NCBI GenBank assembly: GCA_018828385.1
Contig: JAHJVE010000014.1
Coordinates: 1-64,000 of the forward strand
DNA from: Gammaproteobacteria bacterium
GTDB taxonomy: Bacteria > Pseudomonadota > Gammaproteobacteria > Burkholderiales > Rhodocyclaceae
Reading direction: 5' to 3'
Length of the DNA stretch: 64,000 bases
Shown here: positions 58,767 through 64,000 of the stretch, piece by piece
How the letters are laid out: each line of letters starts with the position of its first letter
Position numbering within the stretch: position 1 is the stretch's first letter
Made by a program: the position numbers and the translations under genes
Notes under the pieces: generated by a model
What the model was told of the DNA's origin: nothing
What the model saw: only the letters and a program-made list of their open reading frames with translations
The model's database searches: none

Positions 58767-59434
58767 GCGCCCGTGAGCGAATTCTTTCCAAATTAAGGGC
58801 AAAAATGCCGTCGACCGTAGCAGAGCAGCCGGATGTCGCCGGCTGGTTCGCCACCCATCGCGTCGTCGAATCGGCGGCCGACAAGGCCAGCCGCTTCCGT
58901 GCCTGCATCGAACTGGCGCACGCCGAAGTGCACGCCGTGACCCCGGCCAACTGGCTGACCACCCTGCGCGAAATCTTGCGCGCCAAGGGTCTCGACCAGA
59001 TTCTGGTGAGCGAGGAAACAACGCATGGCAGTGCCGTGCTCGATGAATTCCCGGCCCAAGGCATAGCCTGCCAGGTTTACGACATGGCCATCGAAGCCTG
59101 GAAAACCGAGATGTTCAACGCCACCCCGGCCAGCCTGACCGCCGCCCGTGCCGCCATCGCCGAGACTGGCACGCTGATCCTCTGGCCCGATGCCGCCGAG
59201 CCGCGGCTGATGTCGCTGGTCCCGCCCGTTCATTTCGTGTTGCTCGACGCCGGCAAAATCTACAACACCTTTTTCGAAGCCATGCAGGCCGAAGGCTGGG
59301 CCAATGGCCTGCCGACCAACTCGCTGCTCATCTCCGGCCCGTCGAAGACTGCCGACATCCAGCAAACGCTGGCCTACGGCGCACACGGCCCGAAGGAACT
59401 GGTTGTACTGATGCTGACGGAGGACGAACAATGA
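58763..59434 (+). CDS. lutC: LutC/LldG-like LUD-domain protein
   Basis: A 223-residue LUD-domain protein (AIAETGTLILWPDAAEPRLMSLVPPVHFVLLDAGKIY and SGPSKTADIQQTLAYGAHGPKELVVLML are the family blocks). It is a subunit of the LutABC L-lactate dehydrogenase complex. Here it sits between lutA and lutB rather than last. The region around residues 10-20 is encoded by DNA with partial likeness to the dispersed repeat. It overlaps both neighbours by four bases. Confidence 0.93.
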   Translation: MSARERILSKLRAKMPSTVAEQPDVAGWFATHRVVESAADKASRFRACIELAHAEVHAVTPANWLTTLREILRAKGLDQILVSEETTHGSAVLDEFPAQGIACQVYDMAIEAWKTEMFNATPASLTAARAAIAETGTLILWPDAAEPRLMSLVPPVHFVLLDAGKIYNTFFEAMQAEGWANGLPTNSLLISGPSKTADIQQTLAYGAHGPKELVVLMLTEDEQ

Positions 59435-60864
59435 GCGAGCACATTCTGGAGTTCAAGCCGGCCGAAGGCTTCCGCGCCCGCTCCAAGGCCGTCGTCGACA
59501 ATCCCTTCCTGCGCCAGAGTTTCCGCGGCGCCATGGATTTCCTGATGAGCAAGCGCGCCGCCCAGTTCCCCGATTCGGAGGAACTGGAAAGCCTGCGCAC
59601 GTTGGGCGAAAGCATCCGCCAGTACAACCTCGCCAAGCTGCCGACCTTGCTGGTCCAACTGGAAGAAAACCTGAGCCGCAACGGCATCCAGGTCCATTGG
59701 GCAGAGACGCCGGACGAAGCCAACGCCATCATCCTCGGCATCTGCCATGCGCAGCACGCCAAGCTGATGGTCAAGGGCAAATCCATGGTCAGCGAGGAAA
59801 TCGAGCTCAACCATGCCGCCGAAGCGGCCGGCATCGGCGCGCTGGAGTCGGACATGGGCGAGTACATCGTCCAGTTAGCCGGCGAAAAGCCGTCGCACAT
59901 CATCATGCCGGCGATCCACAAGACCAAGGAAGAAATCGCCCGGCTGTTCGCCGACAAGGTTGAAGGTGTCGATTACACCGACAACGTCGATGCACTGATC
60001 CAGATCGGTCGCAATGTCCTGCGCCAGAAGTTTCTCGAGGCCGACATCGGCCTCTCCGGCGTCAATTTCGCCGTCGCTGAAACCGGCACGCTATGTCTGG
60101 TCGAGAACGAAGGCAATGGTCGGATGTGTACGACCGCGCCACCGGTCCATATCGCCATCACCGGCATCGAGAAGATAGTCGAGAAACTCGAACACATTCC
60201 GCCATTGCTCTCCCTGCTCACCCGCTCGGCGACCGGCCAGAATATCTCGACCTACTTCAACATGATCTCCAGCCCGCGCAAGGCTGGCGAGAAAGATGGC
60301 CCGAGCGAAGTGCACCTTGTGCTGCTCGACAACGGGCGTTCGCAAGCCTATGCCGACGAGCAGTTGCGCAAGACGCTGCAATGTATCCGCTGTGGCGCGT
60401 GCATGAACCACTGCCCGGTTTATACGCGGATTGGCGGGCATGCCTACGGGACGACCTATCCGGGGCCGATCGGCAAGATCATCTCGCCGCATATGCTGGG
60501 GCTGGAGGCGACGTCGACGATGGCCACGGCCTCCTCGCTGTGCGGGGCTTGTGGCGAGGTTTGTCCGGTCAAGATTCCGATTCCGGAGCTGTTGATGCGC
60601 TTGCGGGAGGAGGCGTTTACTGCGCCGCATGCGGATCCTGCGATGGTTGGCCAGGGGGCGGGGTATAGCTGGTTGATGACTTCGGTCTGGAAGGGATGGG
60701 CGGCGGTTTATCGGTCGCCTTCCTTGTATGGCTTGGCGACCTGGTTGGGGAGTCGGTTTTCGTGGCTGATGCCTTCGAAGCAAGGGGCTTGGACTTCGGT
60801 TCGGGTTCCGTTGAAGCCGGCACCTAAGCGGTTGCGGGATATGTTGAAGGAACGCGGGGAATGA
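59431..60864 (+). CDS. lutB: LutB/LldF-like Fe-S lactate utilisation protein
   Basis: A 477-residue protein with an N-terminal LUD domain (residues about 60-300, including GVNFAVAETGTLCLVENEGNGR). Two [4Fe-4S] clusters follow at CIRCGACMNHCPVY and CGACGEVCPVKIP, then a C-terminal LutB domain with a hydrophobic WLMTSVWKGWAAVYRSPSLYG stretch. With LutA and LutC it oxidises L-lactate to pyruvate. The last 250 bp have noticeably plainer G-rich codons than the rest, for example many GGG and TTG. Confidence 0.94.
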   Translation: MSEHILEFKPAEGFRARSKAVVDNPFLRQSFRGAMDFLMSKRAAQFPDSEELESLRTLGESIRQYNLAKLPTLLVQLEENLSRNGIQVHWAETPDEANAIILGICHAQHAKLMVKGKSMVSEEIELNHAAEAAGIGALESDMGEYIVQLAGEKPSHIIMPAIHKTKEEIARLFADKVEGVDYTDNVDALIQIGRNVLRQKFLEADIGLSGVNFAVAETGTLCLVENEGNGRMCTTAPPVHIAITGIEKIVEKLEHIPPLLSLLTRSATGQNISTYFNMISSPRKAGEKDGPSEVHLVLLDNGRSQAYADEQLRKTLQCIRCGACMNHCPVYTRIGGHAYGTTYPGPIGKIISPHMLGLEATSTMATASSLCGACGEVCPVKIPIPELLMRLREEAFTAPHADPAMVGQGAGYSWLMTSVWKGWAAVYRSPSLYGLATWLGSRFSWLMPSKQGAWTSVRVPLKPAPKRLRDMLKERGE

Positions 60865-60884
60865 CGATTTCCTTTGGCGGGCAT

Positions 60885-61424
60885 GGGTTTCCGCCTTGCT
60901 GGCGGGCGTACTTTCTTTTGCTTCGCCAAAAGAAAGTAGCCAAAGAAAAGGCGACCCCGGGGGCGGCGCCGGCTACGCCGGTTCCTTGCGCTACTCGGAA
61001 CGCCGGGCGGCTGGCTAAACTCGCCTGCGGCTCAAACAACGCCAGCCGACAGCCCCCGGCATTCCTGCGTTGCTCAGCGCCTTCCACGGGGACCCCAAAA
61101 GCGTCCGGGCTGACCATTTCGTCGCAAAAAACCGGTTTCCACGGTCAACCGGAAAAAACGGCCAAAAATGAAATCGGCCATTCAGGCACCCAAGCTCAAT
61201 CACGGATCGTTTTACCGGGCCCCTTGAGAGGTGCCGAGCAACGCAGGGTCTGGCGGATAAAGGGCGAGGACTGTTTGAGGGCGAAGCCCGAGTTCCGCAG
61301 CCCCCGCCAGTCCCGAGTAGCACAGGGAACCGGCGCAGCCGGCACCGACCCAGGGTCGCCTTTTCTTTGCTTACTTTCTTTTGGCGAAGCAAAAGAAAGT
61401 AATGCCGCCAGCAAGGCGGAACCC
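60885..61424. repeat. 540-bp inverted-repeat element between lutB and dld
   Basis: The ends match as inverted repeats: TTCCGCCTTGCTGGCGG on the left and CCGCCAGCAAGGCGGAA on the right. They are followed inward by CTTTCTTTTGCTTCGCC / GGCGAAGCAAAAGAAAG, AAAGAAAAGGCGACCC / GGTCGCCTTTTCTTTG and GCCGGCTACGCCGGTTCC / GGAACCGGCGCAGCCGGC. Arms of about 100 bp or more flank a centre that contains a dispersed repeat copy. The open frames inside look spurious. It resembles a non-autonomous MITE-like element or a large BIME. Confidence 0.75.
61140..61180 (+). repeat. Dispersed repeat copy inside the inverted-repeat element
   Basis: It starts CACGGTCAACCGGAAAAAAC, then GGCCAAAAATGAAATCGGCC. It is the cleanest copy and is used here as reference for the other alignments. 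Confidence 0.8.
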
Positions 61425-61476
61425 CAAGCCAAACAACACACCAAAGCTAATTAAAAAAATCAAACCGAGACAAACC

Positions 61477-64000
61477 ATGAACCAGTTGATCCAGGAACTC
61501 AGCAAACTGCTGCCCGAACACCAGATCATCACCGACGACCTCCGTCGCCTGGCCTACGGCACCGACGCCAGCTTCTACCGTCTTACGCCCGAGGTGATCG
61601 CCGTCATCGAGAACGAGGCGGAAGCACGCCAGGTGCTTCAGACCGCCAAGCAACACAACCGCCCCATCACCTTCCGGGCAGCCGGTACCAGCCTCTCCGG
61701 CCAGGCCATCACCAATGGCATCCTGGCCCTGATCGGCGAAGGCTTCGCCACCTACGAACAGAACGCCGACGCCAGCAGGGTCAAGGTCGGCCCCGGCATC
61801 GTCGGCGGCGAGGTTAACCGCCGCCTCGCCCCGTTCGGCAAGAAAATCGGCCCCGACCCAGCCTCCATCGGCGCGGCCAAGATCGGCGGCATCGCCGCCA
61901 ACAACGCTTCCGGCATGTGCTGCGGCACGGCCCAGAACAGCTACCGGACGCTGGCCGGCCTGCGCGTCATGCTGGCTGATGGCAGCGTTTTGGACACCGA
62001 AGATCACCTGAGCGTCCACGCTTTCTCCAAGAGCCACGCCGTACTACTCGGCGAACTCGAGCGCCTGGGACGCGACACGCGCAACAACGCCAAGCTCGCC
62101 GAGCGCATCCGCCACAAGTTCAAGATCAAGAACACGACCGGCTACAGCCTCAATGCACTGATCGATTACGAAGACCCGATCGACATCCTGAGCCACCTGA
62201 TGATCGGTTCGGAAGGCACGCTCGGCTTCATTTCGCGCATCACTTACAACACCGTCGTCGAAGACCCGTTCAAGGCATCGGCACTGGTCTTCTTCCCGGA
62301 CATCCGCACCGCCTGCGAGGCCGTCATCCGCCTCAAACCGCAGCCGGTATCCGCCGTCGAGCTGCTCGACCGCCCAGCCCTGCACTCGGTCGAAAACAAG
62401 CCCGGCCTGCCGAGCATCATGCGCGACCTCGGCGAGGAAGCCGCCGCGCTGCTCATCGAAGTGCGCGCTGCTACGGTCGACGGGATAAATGAGCGAATTT
62501 CGCAAGTTCATGCTGCGATGGCAGGCGTCGCCACAGTCGAGCCAATGGTTTTTTCGACCGATCCGGCCACCTGCGAGATGTACTGGAAAGTCCGCAAGGG
62601 CACCTTCCCGGCCGTTGGCGCCATGCGTCGCACCGGCACCACGGTGCTCATCGAGGACGTCGCCTTCCATATCGAAAACCTGGCCGACGCGACGCTCGAC
62701 CTGCAAGCCCTGCTCCGCCACCACGGCTACCACGAGGCGATCATTTTCGGCCACGCGCTGGAAGGCAATCTGCACTTCGTGATCACCCAGGATTTCGGCG
62801 ACCAGAGCGAAGTCGACCGCTACGCCCGCTTCATGGACGACCTCTGCCACATGGTCGTCGACAAATACGACGGCTCGCTCAAGGCCGAGCACGGCACCGG
62901 CCGCAACATGGCGCCCTTCGTCGAGCTCGAATGGGGCAAGGAAGCAGCCGACCTCATGCGCCGGATCAAGGCATTGTTCGACCCGGAAAACCGCCTCAAC
63001 CCCGGCGTCATCCTCAACGACAACCCGCACGCCCACCTCGAAAACCTCAAGCCGATGCCGGCTGCCGAAGACATCGTCGACCGCTGCATCGAATGCGGCT
63101 TCTGCGAACCACTCTGCCCGTCGCACCGGCTGACCCTCTCGCCACGCCAGCGCATCACCAGCGTGCGCGAACTGGCCCGTCGCGCCGCGGCTGGCGAACC
63201 AGCCGGCTCCGTCGGCGAGGACTACGCCTACATGGGCCTCGACACCTGCGCCGGCTGCGGCCTGTGCTCGACGGCCTGCCCGGTCGGCATCGACACCGGT
63301 GACCTGACCCGCCGCCTGCGCGGCCGCAAGCTTGGCGACACCTCGCGCGCCGTCAACGCGTGGACCGGTGAACATTTCGGCACCCTGGCCAATGCCTCGC
63401 GCCTCGGCCTCTCGGTCGGCCACGCCGTGTCCGGTGTGCTCGGCGACAACTTCCTCGGCCGTATCTCGGGCGGCGCCTGGAAGAAGAACATGCCGCACGC
63501 CGGCAAGGCCCCGGTAGCCCGCAGCACCCAGGGCGACCCGGTCGTCTATTTCCCAACCTGCGGCGGCCGCATCTTTGGCCCATCGACCGCCGGCGAAAAA
63601 CAGCTCGGCGACGTCATCCTCGAACTGCTCACCCGCGCCGGCTACGCGCCCATCCTGCCGGAAGGTTTCGATAGCCTGTGCTGCGGCCAGATGCTGGCCA
63701 GCAAGGGTATGGCCGAAGAAGCCGACGGCATGTCGAAGACGCTGGAAGCGGCGCTCATGAAAGCCTCGCTGAACGGCAAATACCCGGTAATCATGGATGC
63801 CAGCACCTGCTCGGCCCGCATGCAGAAGTACCTGGCCGGCCGCCTCAAACTCTACGACTTCCACGAATTCGCCCATGACGCGCTATTGCCGCGCCTGATG
63901 ATCGAAAAACAGCCCGGCCCCATCGCCCTGCACGTCAATTGCAGCGTCCGGAAAGCCGGTGCCGACGCCAAACTGAAGGCGGTGCTCGCCGCCTGCGTCG
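61477..64000 (+). CDS. dld: D-lactate dehydrogenase, FAD/Fe-S type (Dld-II), truncated by window end
   Basis: At least 841 residues; the frame is open to the window end. The FAD-binding PCMH domain (FRAAGTSLSGQAITNGI, KIGGIAANNASGMCCG, GSEGTLGFIS) is followed by the FAD-oxidase C-domain (FGHALEGNLHFVITQ, AEHGTGRNMAPFVELEWG). Two 4Fe-4S sites come next (CIECGFCEPLCPSH, CAGCGLCSTACPVGID) and then a CCG domain beginning FPTCGGRIFGPS with LCCGQMLASKG. It is the D-lactate partner of LutABC as known from Shewanella. The start ATG follows the inverted-repeat element by 53 bp. Residues about 332-344 are encoded by DNA with some likeness to the dispersed repeat. Confidence 0.93.
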   Translation, partial: MNQLIQELSKLLPEHQIITDDLRRLAYGTDASFYRLTPEVIAVIENEAEARQVLQTAKQHNRPITFRAAGTSLSGQAITNGILALIGEGFATYEQNADASRVKVGPGIVGGEVNRRLAPFGKKIGPDPASIGAAKIGGIAANNASGMCCGTAQNSYRTLAGLRVMLADGSVLDTEDHLSVHAFSKSHAVLLGELERLGRDTRNNAKLAERIRHKFKIKNTTGYSLNALIDYEDPIDILSHLMIGSEGTLGFISRITYNTVVEDPFKASALVFFPDIRTACEAVIRLKPQPVSAVELLDRPALHSVENKPGLPSIMRDLGEEAAALLIEVRAATVDGINERISQVHAAMAGVATVEPMVFSTDPATCEMYWKVRKGTFPAVGAMRRTGTTVLIEDVAFHIENLADATLDLQALLRHHGYHEAIIFGHALEGNLHFVITQDFGDQSEVDRYARFMDDLCHMVVDKYDGSLKAEHGTGRNMAPFVELEWGKEAADLMRRIKALFDPENRLNPGVILNDNPHAHLENLKPMPAAEDIVDRCIECGFCEPLCPSHRLTLSPRQRITSVRELARRAAAGEPAGSVGEDYAYMGLDTCAGCGLCSTACPVGIDTGDLTRRLRGRKLGDTSRAVNAWTGEHFGTLANASRLGLSVGHAVSGVLGDNFLGRISGGAWKKNMPHAGKAPVARSTQGDPVVYFPTCGGRIFGPSTAGEKQLGDVILELLTRAGYAPILPEGFDSLCCGQMLASKGMAEEADGMSKTLEAALMKASLNGKYPVIMDASTCSARMQKYLAGRLKLYDFHEFAHDALLPRLMIEKQPGPIALHVNCSVRKAGADAKLKAVLAACV
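62471..62507 (+). repeat. Possible degenerate dispersed repeat inside dld
   Basis: It starts CTACGGTCGACGGGATAAAT, then GAGCGAATTTCGCAAG. It shares roughly 70% of positions with the left half of the palindromic copy at 47578. Weak evidence; it could be chance in coding sequence. Confidence 0.35.

Noticed and set aside
60861..61454. Open frames inside the inverted-repeat element
   Set aside because: They appear on both strands as translations of the inverted arms and the dispersed repeat, with no ribosome-binding site or recognisable domain.

Overview
The window looks like the chromosome of a GC-rich betaproteobacterium, most likely from the Rhodocyclales (Dechloromonas/Azonexus-like). The evidence is the infC-rpmI-rplT-pheS-pheT-ihfA-merR gene order, the hopanoid-type squalene genes hpnCDE, a complete pqqABCDE cluster and a LutABC/Dld lactate locus. 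The genus is an inference; there is no rRNA gene in the window.

Positions 1 to about 30,865 look like one end of an integrative conjugative element (ICE) or genomic island. From left to right it carries: (i) a minus-strand, overlapping sspB-sspC-sspD operon (DUF4007 protein, large P-loop ATPase, PAPS-reductase-like ATP pyrophosphatase), which is the core of a single-strand DNA phosphorothioation defence system; (ii) a 21-kb F-type conjugation locus, plus strand, tightly overlapped, in the order lytic transglycosylase, OmpA-like lipoprotein, pilin-like protein, traL-E-K-B, dsbC, traV, traC, trbI, S26 peptidase, small secreted protein, traW, traU, trbC, traN, small secreted protein, traF, traH, traG; (iii) a small convergent membrane protein; (iv) an AbiEi/AbiEii-like toxin-antitoxin pair with a palindrome-rich promoter, facing an orphan DUF6088 (AbiEi-like) gene. 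The island appears to end at the 3' end of tRNA-Pro(GGG). No integrase, relaxase or coupling protein is in view, so they would have to lie to the left.

Positions 30,869-64,000 are core chromosome: the translation cluster thrS-infC-rpmI-rplT-pheST-ihfA-merR (minus); tRNA-Val, slyX, a DHH phosphoesterase and an antisense tRNA-Leu; hpnCDE; a proline-iminopeptidase-like hydrolase; pqqABCDE; an acetyl-CoA-synthetase/acyl-carrier-protein/GNAT operon; a peroxiredoxin; a chemoreceptor; ppsA; and a GntR-controlled lactate operon lutA-lutC-lutB followed by a D-lactate dehydrogenase that runs off the end.

The most striking unexplained feature is a dispersed repeat of about 36 bp (beginning YACGGTCAACCGGAAA). 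It occurs at least eight times between core genes, sometimes as inverted pairs. It also occurs inside the reading frames of pheS, where it appears to encode an extra peptide of about ten residues, and hpnE. I found no copy in the island half. It behaves like the protein-coding palindromic elements known from Rickettsia. Other items worth checking are a LexA-box-like palindrome in front of sspBCD, a PD-(D/E)xK-like motif in the AbiEi-like protein, and a 540-bp inverted-repeat element between lutB and dld.
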